A stretch of DNA of 64,000 nt from Rhizobium leguminosarum (GTDB taxonomy: Bacteria; Pseudomonadota; Alphaproteobacteria; Rhizobiales; Rhizobiaceae), in assembly GCF_017876795.1 (NCBI RefSeq), contig NZ_JAGIOR010000001.1, positions 4,490,501 through 4,554,500 on the forward strand, given 5' to 3'. Below, in pieces: positions 30,295-38,206 of this stretch. Position numbers and translations under genes: made by a program. Each line of letters begins with the position of its first letter. Within the stretch, counting starts at the first letter, position 1. The notes below the pieces were generated by a model, which worked only from the letters and a program-made list of their open reading frames with translations, was not told the DNA's origin and did not search any database.

Positions 30295-30612
30295 TCAGCC
30301 CTTCAGCACCTCCGCCGGCTGAAACAGCCACTTCCGTTCGATCGCCGCGGCAAGATCGATATCGTTGCGGCGGGCAAACAGCAGGAGGTGGCCGAGAAGG
30401 TCGGCCGTCTCGTCGGCCAGATCGCGCCGCATGTCTTCAGGCGAGCGGCCTTTGGCACGGCCGCGGCCGGTCAGCCGGTTCCAGGCCTGTGTCAGTTCAC
30501 CCATTTCCTCCTGCAGCTTCAGCAGGAACCAGTCGGCGTCGCGTTCGATGCCGTTGGCGGCGACATGCGCCGAGGAAGAGATTTCGAACTGGTCGGCAAG
30601 ACGACGCAACAT
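30295..30612 (-). CDS. MazG-like nucleotide pyrophosphohydrolase
   Basis: A 105-aa all-alpha pyrophosphohydrolase. The metal-binding acids are in LQEEMGELTQAW (ExxE) and DETADLLGHLLLFA (ExxD). Such proteins hydrolyse NTPs to NMP and PPi, often for house-cleaning. ATG at 30612 follows AAGGAG. It lies downstream of the carboxypeptidase gene on the same strand, with an 82-bp gap. Confidence 0.82.
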   Translation of the reverse strand: MLRRLADQFEISSSAHVAANGIERDADWFLLKLQEEMGELTQAWNRLTGRGRAKGRSPEDMRRDLADETADLLGHLLLFARRNDIDLAAAIERKWLFQPAEVLKG

Positions 30613-30694
30613 GGGCGTTCTCCTTTTGTTTATGGAAGAGACGCTGATTCCCGATGCGTGTCCAGAGGGGATTGCCCGAGCGGCGCGGCGGCGA

Positions 30695-31978
30695 TCAGCC
30701 GTGGTCCGGCAGCAGCATGCAGTCATAGGAGCGCTGCTTCAGCGCATCGCAGGCCGAGACGGCGGCATCCTTGCTGGCGAAGCCGACGAAGCGAGCGCGA
30801 TAGATCTTGTTGGCGCCCTTCCCGACCGCCTCGGTATAGGGCGAGGCGGAAACGAGCGGCGCGCCGCCTTCAGACTTCGCCTGGGCGAGCAGCGCTCGGG
30901 CCGCATCGGCGCTCGGAGCGGCCGAGATCTGGATCTGCCAGTCGCCATCGCTCTTCTCTGCCAACATCTTCGGCGCCTTGCCGGCGTTGAGGATTTCGTC
31001 CATCGCGACCGGACGCTCCAGCGGCACGACGGTGTCATCGGCATAGGCCAGGCTCTTGGCTGCGAGATCGTCGGCCGGGCGGGGTGCGCTGAGCGGCACT
31101 GGAACATCGGAATCGTCGGCGGCGGACGCGATTTCGACGGGCTCGCTGGCGCCGACGCTCGCCACCAGTCTTGCGCCGCCGGAAGACGAGGCACGGCCGA
31201 GATAACGGTCGAGCAAACCGGCCATCTTGGCGTCGCGGCTGCGGGCGGTGCGGCCGCCGAGCACGACGCCGACGACGCGGCGGTTGCCGTCCCTGACGGC
31301 GCTGACGAGATTGAAGCCGGAGGCGTTGGTGTAACCGGTCTTGATGCCGTCCATGCCCTGGTAGCGGTACATGAGATTGTTGTGGCCGCGCACGGTCCGG
31401 CCGCGGAAATTGAAGCTTGCCGCCGAAAACAGCCGGTATTCGTTCGGATAGTTCTTCATCAGCGCGATTGCGAGCGTCGACATGTCACGCGCCGTGGTGA
31501 CCTGACGGCCGTCCGGCAGGCCTGAGGCGTTGACGAAAACGGTGCGGCTCATCCCGAGCTGGCGGGCTTTGGCGGTCATCATCCCGGCAAAACCGCTTTC
31601 CGAGCCGCCGAGCTTTTCACCCATGGCGGAAGCTGCATCATTGGCGGATTTGATGATCATGCCATAGACCGCCTCGCGCACGGTGATCGTGCCGCCGGCC
31701 TTGACGCCAAGCTTGGTCGGCGGCCGGGAGGCCGCGTATTTCGACATCTTGATCGGCGTATCCCAGGCAATCTTGCCGCGCTTCAGCGCTTCGAAGGTGA
31801 GATAGAGCGTCATCATCTTGGTCAGCGATGCCGGATGGTTCAGCGTATCGGCGTTTTCGGCGGCGAGAACCTTGCCGGTGCGGGCATCGAGGACCAGCGA
31901 GGCGCTGCCGGCAATCGCTGCAAGAGGCGCCGAAACGGCAAGCGTTACGGTCAAAACAGCCGCCAAAAGCGTTCTCAT
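30695..31978 (-). CDS. D-alanyl-D-alanine carboxypeptidase with C-terminal SPOR domain
   Basis: A 427-aa low-molecular-weight penicillin-binding protein that trims peptidoglycan pentapeptides. It has a signal peptide, then SLTK (S51-K54), SAN (111-113) and KTG (213-215) active-site motifs. Residues from about 350 form a SPOR domain (DGDWQIQISAAPSADAAR; IYRARFVGFASKDAAVSACD) that binds denuded glycan at division sites. The usual DacA C-terminal amphipathic anchor is replaced by this domain. ATG at 31978 begins the signal peptide. Confidence 0.93.
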   Translation of the reverse strand: MRTLLAAVLTVTLAVSAPLAAIAGSASLVLDARTGKVLAAENADTLNHPASLTKMMTLYLTFEALKRGKIAWDTPIKMSKYAASRPPTKLGVKAGGTITVREAVYGMIIKSANDAASAMGEKLGGSESGFAGMMTAKARQLGMSRTVFVNASGLPDGRQVTTARDMSTLAIALMKNYPNEYRLFSAASFNFRGRTVRGHNNLMYRYQGMDGIKTGYTNASGFNLVSAVRDGNRRVVGVVLGGRTARSRDAKMAGLLDRYLGRASSSGGARLVASVGASEPVEIASAADDSDVPVPLSAPRPADDLAAKSLAYADDTVVPLERPVAMDEILNAGKAPKMLAEKSDGDWQIQISAAPSADAARALLAQAKSEGGAPLVSASPYTEAVGKGANKIYRARFVGFASKDAAVSACDALKQRSYDCMLLPDHG

Positions 31979-32197
31979 GCAGTTCCCCTTGATGCGTCGG
32001 CTCTCGAATGGATCGGCCTTGTGCCGTAATGTGACAGAAGCCGTAAGTTTGGCGCGACTTTGAGGCAACGCCCATCATTTTTCTAGTCTTTTCATCGTCT
32101 TGGTTAACAGGAAATGAGAGACCTGTGCAAAATCCGGATTCAGCAAGGCTTAAGCCACGCTTGCTATTTTCCGGCAAATGTTGGGAACGGACGCCGC

Positions 32198-33235
32198 ATG
32201 ACGGGACAATTGAAGCGACTGGCAAAACGCGCAGCGATCGGCGCCGGGCTGGAGCTTTCCTGGCTGATCGCCGCCGCCGGGCTGATGCGCGAAGCGCGTG
32301 GGCGCGGCGTCATCTTTACGCTGCATCATGTCCGCCCGCACGTGCCGGAGGCTTTCGAGCCGAACGCGCATCTCGAAATCACGCCCGGCTTTCTCGATAC
32401 GGCGCTGCGGCGGCTGAGGCGGGAGGGCTATCGCTTCGTGCCGCTCGATCAGGTGCCGGCGCTGCTGGCGGAGCCCGAGGGCGGAAAGCCGTTTGCCGCC
32501 TTCACGCTCGACGACGGCTACATCAACAATCTGGAGCACGCGCTGCCGGTGTTCGAACAGCATCGGGCGCCGTTCACGGTGTTCGTCGCCAAGGGTTTTG
32601 CCGAGGGCTCGCACAGCATCTGGTGGGAGACGCTCGCCGTTCTCCTGCGCCGCCTAAGCGAAATCCGCTTCGATTTCGGCCGCGGCAGCGAGCGCCTGGC
32701 GCTCGACAATCCGCAGCAGCAATGGGATGCATTCGACCGCTTCGCAGCCTATATCCACCGCTCCGACGAGGCGCGCGCCGTTGCTGCAATCGACATGCTG
32801 GCGCGGAAAAACGGCATCGAGCCGACCGATATCACCCGCGAACTGGTGATGGAGCCCGGCCAGTTGCAATGGCTCGCCGGACATCCGCTCGCAACACTCG
32901 GCGCCCATACGATCAGCCATCGGGCGCTGGCCCGCCTGCCGGAAGCCGAAGCGCGGATCGAGATGCAGGTTTCGGCCGATTACGTCGAAGCGGTGACCGG
33001 CATCCGTCCCATAACGATCGCCTATCCCTACGGCACACCGGAGGCGGCGACCGCCCGCGAGGCGGCGATTGCCCGTAATCTCGGCTTTCAGGCTGCGGTC
33101 ACCACCCAGCCGGGCCTGCCGGCGGCAAGGCAAACCGCCTATCTCTCGCGCATTTCGCTGAACGGCTTCTACCAGAAGCGACGCTATGTCTCCGCGCTTG
33201 CCTCCGGCATTCCACTGAAGCTGATGGGCAAATAG
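32198..33235 (+). CDS. Polysaccharide deacetylase (NodB-like, CE4) family protein
   Basis: A 345-aa CE4-fold protein. The metal site appears as the TLDD pair in FTLDDGYINN and HxxxH in AHTISHRALA; IAYPYGTPEAA is the later motif. It begins with a basic segment and a short hydrophobic stretch (LSWLIAAAGLM), perhaps a membrane association. CE4 enzymes deacetylate chitooligosaccharides, peptidoglycan or exopolysaccharides; the substrate here is unknown. It ends 6 bp from the convergent pdxH. Confidence 0.87.
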   Translation: MTGQLKRLAKRAAIGAGLELSWLIAAAGLMREARGRGVIFTLHHVRPHVPEAFEPNAHLEITPGFLDTALRRLRREGYRFVPLDQVPALLAEPEGGKPFAAFTLDDGYINNLEHALPVFEQHRAPFTVFVAKGFAEGSHSIWWETLAVLLRRLSEIRFDFGRGSERLALDNPQQQWDAFDRFAAYIHRSDEARAVAAIDMLARKNGIEPTDITRELVMEPGQLQWLAGHPLATLGAHTISHRALARLPEAEARIEMQVSADYVEAVTGIRPITIAYPYGTPEAATAREAAIARNLGFQAAVTTQPGLPAARQTAYLSRISLNGFYQKRRYVSALASGIPLKLMGK

Positions 33236-33241
33236 GGCCGC

Positions 33242-33862
33242 TTACGGATACATCCTGACCTTGTCCCATGCGCCTTCCGGCGAGGGCCGGCGGAATTCGA
33301 CCCGGTCATGCAGGCGGAATTTCTGGTCTTTCCAGAATTCGATCGAGGTCGGCCGGATGCGGAAGCCCGACCAGTGGGCGGGGCGTGGAATTTCGCCGAT
33401 GGCATACCGCGCAGTATATTCGGCCACCGCCTTTTCAAGCGCGAATCGGCTTTCGAGCGGGCGGGATTGTTTCGAAGCCCAGGCGCCGATGCGGCTGCCG
33501 CGCGCCCGCGTCTTGAAATAGGCGTCGGCTTCGACATCGGTGACGATCTCGACCGGGCCGCGCAACCTTACCTGGCGGCGCAGGCTTTTCCAGTGAAAAC
33601 ACATGGCGGCCTTTTTCTGGCCGAGAATTTCAAGGCCTTTCTGGCTCTCGAAATTGGTGTAGAAGACGAAACCGTCTTCGTCGAATCCCTTCAGGAGAAC
33701 CATGCGGACATTGGGAAGACCATCCTCATCGACCGTTGCCAGCGCCACGGCGTTCGGGTCGTTGGGTTCGGAAGCCTCCGCTTCTCCAAGCCATTCGGCA
33801 AAGAGCTTGAAGGGTTCGCCACTTTCGGTAAAGTCACCGCTTGTTAACTCGTTTGCCGACAT
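33242..33862 (-). CDS. pdxH: Pyridoxamine 5'-phosphate oxidase
   Basis: A 206-aa FMN enzyme oxidising PNP/PMP to pyridoxal phosphate. FMN and substrate motifs are [39 protein letters not shown] and the C-terminal [12 protein letters not shown] with RMYP. Size matches the family. It is divergent from the lipoprotein gene starting about 65 bp away. Confidence 0.96.
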   Translation of the reverse strand: MSANELTSGDFTESGEPFKLFAEWLGEAEASEPNDPNAVALATVDEDGLPNVRMVLLKGFDEDGFVFYTNFESQKGLEILGQKKAAMCFHWKSLRRQVRLRGPVEIVTDVEADAYFKTRARGSRIGAWASKQSRPLESRFALEKAVAEYTARYAIGEIPRPAHWSGFRIRPTSIEFWKDQKFRLHDRVEFRRPSPEGAWDKVRMYP

Positions 33863-33927
33863 ATTGGTTCAAATGCCCCGGATTATTCAAAACTCGCCCA
33901 GCTTTCGATAACTGGACAGGATGCAGG

Positions 33928-34386
33928 GTGGAAGTCATAGCAAAGTCATATCGCCATACAAAGGGCCTGCGGCGACGCAGCAGCGCGTTCTTCGTCATCG
34001 GCGTTGCCATGCTTTCGCTTTCCGGCTGCGTTGCAGGCGGCATGGATTTTCTCAGTGAAGCCAAGGTCGACCGGTCGGTGGCAACCGGCACCGTGCCGCA
34101 GACGCCGCCGAGCACCGATACGCTCTCCGACGAGATGACCGTGCGCAATGCCGTGACCTCGGCCGATGTACAAAGGCTCGAGGGCCAACCGCTTCCCTGG
34201 GCGAACGCATCGACAGGCAGCGCCGGCGTCATCGATACGATCGTCGAGAACAACGAATCAGGCCAGGTCTGCCGCCAGTTCCGCACCACGCGGCATTCCT
34301 ATGTCGGGATCGCCAAATTCTACGGCAAGACCTGCCTGGTCGGCGGCGGCAACTGGCAGCTTTTGAGCTTTCAGCCGGAAAGTTGA
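33928..34386 (+). CDS. RT0821/Lpp0805-type surface lipoprotein
   Basis: About 152 aa from a GTG at 33928. A lipobox (MLSLSGC) follows a basic, hydrophobic leader, so acylation and outer-membrane location are likely. The C-terminal domain (CRQFRTTRHSYVGIAKFYGKTCLVGGGNWQLLS) fits the RT0821/Lpp0805 surface-antigen family. The upstream ATG at 33841 would overlap the divergent pdxH start, so the GTG with an adjacent GGACAGG is preferred. Confidence 0.8.
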   Translation: MEVIAKSYRHTKGLRRRSSAFFVIGVAMLSLSGCVAGGMDFLSEAKVDRSVATGTVPQTPPSTDTLSDEMTVRNAVTSADVQRLEGQPLPWANASTGSAGVIDTIVENNESGQVCRQFRTTRHSYVGIAKFYGKTCLVGGGNWQLLSFQPES

Positions 34387-34650
34387 TCCGGCTCGCCGAC
34401 AGGTTAACGCCTGACGGCTTTCCGCCGCATGCTTAGCAAAGAGCTAACCATTCGACGCAAAACATCGCACATCTCTCCTCAGAAATAAGAAGTGATTAGC
34501 AACTCCGACGCACGATCAGCGTTGAGAGGGGTTGTCCCTGCCTTTGCGGCGGGATGGCGCGTTCCGAGTTGATATTGAGCTTTTACTATTGAAATTTCGG
34601 GATGCCGGGCAAGGACGTGGCTTCCCGCATCGCAACACCGGCGGTTTGAC

Positions 34651-35856
34651 ATGCGCGATCCTTATAAAATTCTGGGCGTCAAGCGCGACGCGGCAGCGGA
34701 CGAGATCAAGGCGGCTTGGCGCAACATGGCCAAATCAGCCCATCCCGACCACAATCAGAGCGACCCGACGGCGACGGCCCGGTTCGCCGAGATCGGCCGC
34801 GCCTATGAAACGCTGAAGGACCCGCGCAAACGCAGCCTGTTCGACAATGCCGTGCGGATGGCGGAAGCCAAGAAAAACGAACAGACGATCATGCAGCAGC
34901 GCCATGCCGCGCGCGAGGCTGCCGTGCGCGCCAAGGCGGCGCAGGCCAATGCCGAGCGGGTGATGGAAGAGCTTGCGCGGGCCGCCCAGAAGGCCGCTGC
35001 CGAAGGCTCCAGACAACAGGCAGGATCCGCTGAGCCCGCCGACGAGATGGTCGAGCGCATTTTCGGCGCCCAGGCACGCGCTGCCGGCGGCGGCCAGGCG
35101 CAGAGCCGCGCACAACAGGCGCAATACCAGCAGGCCCAAAATCCGCAGACACAGAACCAGCAGACACAGAACCAGCAGACTGGCGAGGCCGGCAGGCGCG
35201 TGGACGGCGACGCCGCCGAGGCCGACACCAAGGGCGACGAGGAGGCCGGCGAAGCTGCGGCGAATGCCGGCGCCAACCTGCCGCTGCCGCTCAGCATCCT
35301 GACATCCCTGGTGCGTCGTTTCACCGGCGCCAAGGATACCGGGCTGGAAAAAGCACCGGATGAAGTGGCGACGGCGACGGTGACGATCGACGACGTGTTG
35401 AAGAGCAGCTGGATCACCGCGTCACTGCCGGAGGGTCGCGAGATCGGCTTCGCATTGCCGGCCGGCACAAGGGATGGCCACGAGCTGCGGCTCAAGGGAC
35501 AGGGTTTCAAGCTGCCGGGCATGCAACGCGGCGATGCCGTCATCAATATTCGCATCGCGCCCGATCCGCGCTTCACGGTCGACGGCTTCGATCTGCACGC
35601 CGTGCTGCCGCTCAGCATCGAAAATGCCGTTCTCGGCACCGAGGCGCGCATCGAGGGACCAAGCGGACCGCTTAACATTACGGTCCCCGCATGGTCGGGC
35701 TCGGACAAGACGATCAGCATCCCCGGCCAGGGATTGCACCGCGAAGAAGGCGGCAGAGGCGATCTCGTCGTCGAATTGCGCATTATCCTGTGGGAAAAAC
35801 CCGACGACAAAGTCACCGATCTGATGCGGAGCATGCGCGAAGGCCTGTTCCTGTGA
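34651..35856 (+). CDS. DnaJ-type co-chaperone (J domain plus DnaJ C-terminal domain)
   Basis: A 401-aa J-protein. The J domain is at residues 1-70 with HPD in KSAHPDHNQSD. There is no Gly/Phe region or zinc finger. Instead an alanine-rich helical region and a Gln-rich linker (about 145-180) lead to the beta-sandwich substrate domain (IGFALPAGTRDGHELRLKGQGF). The linker contains a perfect 15-bp tandem repeat (35146-35175). It probably delivers clients to DnaK, like CbpA/DnaJ class B proteins. The 264 bp upstream hold nothing I recognise. Confidence 0.88.
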   Translation: MRDPYKILGVKRDAAADEIKAAWRNMAKSAHPDHNQSDPTATARFAEIGRAYETLKDPRKRSLFDNAVRMAEAKKNEQTIMQQRHAAREAAVRAKAAQANAERVMEELARAAQKAAAEGSRQQAGSAEPADEMVERIFGAQARAAGGGQAQSRAQQAQYQQAQNPQTQNQQTQNQQTGEAGRRVDGDAAEADTKGDEEAGEAAANAGANLPLPLSILTSLVRRFTGAKDTGLEKAPDEVATATVTIDDVLKSSWITASLPEGREIGFALPAGTRDGHELRLKGQGFKLPGMQRGDAVINIRIAPDPRFTVDGFDLHAVLPLSIENAVLGTEARIEGPSGPLNITVPAWSGSDKTISIPGQGLHREEGGRGDLVVELRIILWEKPDDKVTDLMRSMREGLFL

Positions 35857-35978
35857 AATATTTATGACTTTCGCACCCTTTGTTACGATACCTAACAGTT
35901 GATGATCCAGGCCAAGCTTGAACCGATTAGCGGCCTATGCCATAGGCAGGATCAATCAGAATTCCTAGGGAGCGAAAT

Positions 35979-36797
35979 ATGGCTCAAGCATCCGGCCTCA
36001 TGGCAGGCAAACGCGGCGTCATCATGGGTGTCGCCAACAATCGTTCGATTGCGTGGGGTATTGCCAAGGCCATTCATGCGCAGGGCGGAGAAGTCGCGCT
36101 GACCTACCAGGGCGATGCGCTGAAGAAGCGCGTCGAGCCGCTCGCCGCCGAAATCGGCGCGACGCTCGTCGGCCACTGTGACGTTGCCGACGAAGCCACG
36201 ATCGACGCCGTTTTCGAAAACGTCGAAAAGCTCTGGGGCAAGATCGATTTCCTCGTGCATGCGATCGGCTTCTCCGACAAGGACGAGCTGACCGGCCGCT
36301 ATGTCGACACCTCGGCCGACAATTTCGCCAAGACGATGCAGATCTCCGTCTATTCCTTCACCTCGGTCGCACGCCGCGCCGAGAAACTGATGACGGATGG
36401 CGGCGCCATGCTGACGCTGACCTATTACGGCGCCGAAAAGGTGATGCCGAACTATAACGTCATGGGCGTCGCCAAGGCAGCGCTCGAAGCGAGCGTCAAA
36501 TATCTGGCCGTCGACCTCGGGCCGCAGAACATTCGCGTCAACGCTGTCTCGGCCGGCCCGATCAAGACGCTCGCCGCCTCCGGCATCGGCGATTTCCGCT
36601 ACATTCTGAAGTGGAACGAATACAACGCGCCGCTGCGCCGGACCGTCACCATCGAGGAAGTCGGCGACGTCGGTCTCTATCTCCTGTCGGACCTGTCGCG
36701 TTCCGTCACCGGCGAAGTGCACCATGCCGACAGCGGCTATCATGTCATCGGCATGAAGGCGGTCGACGCACCCGACATTTCCGTCATCAAGGACTAA
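35979..36797 (+). CDS. fabI: Enoyl-ACP reductase (NADH), FabI
   Basis: A 272-aa enzyme reducing trans-2-enoyl-ACP in fatty acid elongation. Visible are GVANNRSIAWGIA (NADH binding), the Tyr pair in LTYYGAEKVMPNY and the catalytic Y159-x6-K166 (YNVMGVAKAALE). The substrate loop AGPIKTLAASGIG is intact. It is followed 21 bp later by a histidine phosphatase gene on the same strand. Confidence 0.96.
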   Translation: MAQASGLMAGKRGVIMGVANNRSIAWGIAKAIHAQGGEVALTYQGDALKKRVEPLAAEIGATLVGHCDVADEATIDAVFENVEKLWGKIDFLVHAIGFSDKDELTGRYVDTSADNFAKTMQISVYSFTSVARRAEKLMTDGGAMLTLTYYGAEKVMPNYNVMGVAKAALEASVKYLAVDLGPQNIRVNAVSAGPIKTLAASGIGDFRYILKWNEYNAPLRRTVTIEEVGDVGLYLLSDLSRSVTGEVHHADSGYHVIGMKAVDAPDISVIKD

Positions 36798-36818
36798 AGC
36801 ATTTCCGGAGTCGAGACC

Positions 36819-37409
36819 GTGCTTATCTACGTGATCAGACACGGCCAGACCGCCTGGAATGCCGAGCGCCGCCTGCAGGGTCAGAAGGACGTTCCGATGA
36901 ATGCCACGGGCCTGGAACAGGCCCGGCAAAACGGCCTCGCGCTTGCCGGGATTCTCGGCGAGACCATCGATGAATTCGATTTCGTCGCAAGCCCGCTCGG
37001 CCGCACCCGCGCGACAATGGAAATCATGCGGGCCGCCATGGGCCTGCCGCCGCTTGCCTATCGCACCGATCCGAGGCTGGTGGAGATTTCCTTCGGCGAC
37101 TGGGAGGGCTCGACGCTCAGGGAGCTGAAGGCGACGCAGCGCGAGCGGGTGGCCGAACGCAACGCCTCGAAATGGGATTTCATCCCGCCCGGCGATGACG
37201 CGGAAAGCTACGAGATCCTCTCCTGGCGCACCGGCTCATGGCTGCAATCCGTCGATCGCTCGACTGTCTGCGTCACACATGGCGGCGTCATCCGCACGCT
37301 GTTCCAGGCGATTTCCGACCTGCCGAAGAGCAGCGCTGCCGAAGGCGCAATCCCGCAGGACCGGATCGCCAGGATCGACACCGCCGAGCGGACGATCGAC
37401 TGGCTGTAG
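36819..37409 (+). CDS. Histidine phosphatase superfamily protein
   Basis: A 196-aa phosphoglycerate-mutase-like phosphatase. The phosphorylated His is in VIRHGQTAWN, with VEISFGDWEG and CVTHGGVIRTLF supplying the other catalytic residues. GTG at 36819 is preceded by CCGGAG. Cotranscription with fabI is likely. The substrate is not predictable. Confidence 0.92.
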   Translation: MLIYVIRHGQTAWNAERRLQGQKDVPMNATGLEQARQNGLALAGILGETIDEFDFVASPLGRTRATMEIMRAAMGLPPLAYRTDPRLVEISFGDWEGSTLRELKATQRERVAERNASKWDFIPPGDDAESYEILSWRTGSWLQSVDRSTVCVTHGGVIRTLFQAISDLPKSSAAEGAIPQDRIARIDTAERTIDWL

Positions 37410-37439
37410 GCATTGGCGTATTTGCAGCAGGCGATGGGC

Positions 37440-37682
37440 TCACTTGGTCGGATTGGGGATGCCGACGAGTTGTTCGGCCATGATGTGGATGGGGATTTCC
37501 GGCTGGTTCGAGGTAAAACCGTTCAGCTCGAAAAGGTCGGTGATAACAGCGATAAGTTTAGGCTCGAGGGCTTAGAAGCTATCGGCCTCGATGGCCAGCC
37601 CTTCGATATCGTTGCTGCTGGCGACCCAAACGCCAGCCTTTTCATCCCAGTCAGCACGCACGACGATCGAAGCATGCTTCAT
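37440..37682 (-). pseudogene. DUF1902 (HicB-like) gene with an in-frame stop
   Basis: Reading the minus strand from ATG 37682 gives MKHASIVVRADWDEKAGVWV, then SSNDIEGLAIEADSF, a TAA stop at codon 37 (37572-37574), and in the same frame ALEPKLIAVITDLFELNG to a TGA at 37440. The fold and length (80 codons) match DUF1902/HicB-like antitoxins. The stop probably replaces a Glu codon (GAA to TAA, one base). GGAGAAGGATCGC is an intact ribosome site. No HicA-like partner was found next to it. Confidence 0.75.
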
Positions 37683-37706
37683 GCGATCCTTCTCCGCGAA
37701 CCCCGC

Positions 37707-37967
37707 CTACTTGACGATATCGAGATCGTTGATGACGCGCTTGCCGTCGACCTCGGTGTAGAAGACGATCACCTTCACCCCGGCTTCGAGGCCATCGAAA
37801 TTGAATTCCTCGGGCGCCTGATAGGTTTTACCGTCATCGAGCGTCAGCACGAGATTGGCGGTGTCGACCTTCTTGATCGTCGCCTCGACATCGGCGCTCT
37901 CGGCAAAACCGCTCATCGGCGACAGGAAACTTGCTGTTGCCAAAAGCGTGGCGACGACGAAACGCAT
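37707..37967 (-). CDS. DUF1344 small secreted protein
   Basis: An 86-aa protein with a signal peptide (MRFVVATLLATASFLSPMSGFA) and a mature part matching DUF1344 (ATIKKVDTANLVLTLDDGKTY; GVKVIVFYTEVDGKRVI). Periplasmic; function unknown. ATG at 37967 is chosen because it begins the leader; a longer frame to 38012 lacks support. The DUF1902 remnant begins 25 bp downstream. Confidence 0.85.
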   Translation of the reverse strand: MRFVVATLLATASFLSPMSGFAESADVEATIKKVDTANLVLTLDDGKTYQAPEEFNFDGLEAGVKVIVFYTEVDGKRVINDLDIVK

Positions 37968-38206
37968 GGCGACAATCCTTTTCAAACACTGCACGAGAAC
38001 ATGACTGGCCACAGATAGCCTCCTGAATATGGCGAAAATTGCCCGTAAGAATGGCTTTTCCCGCCTAATTGATGAATAGGATTTTAAATATAATCAAGAT
38101 GCCGCGTTAACCGCGGTTTTCCCTTCCCATGATTTTTGGCATCGCCGCGGGCAATCGTAAATTAACCCCCGCGCCCTACAGTTGCCCGGACGATGGGGGT
38201 TTCATT

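Noticed and set aside
37413..38018. A 201-codon plus-strand frame
   Set aside because: It is antisense to the DUF1344 gene and the DUF1902 remnant, both of which have leader or family support and ribosome sites.
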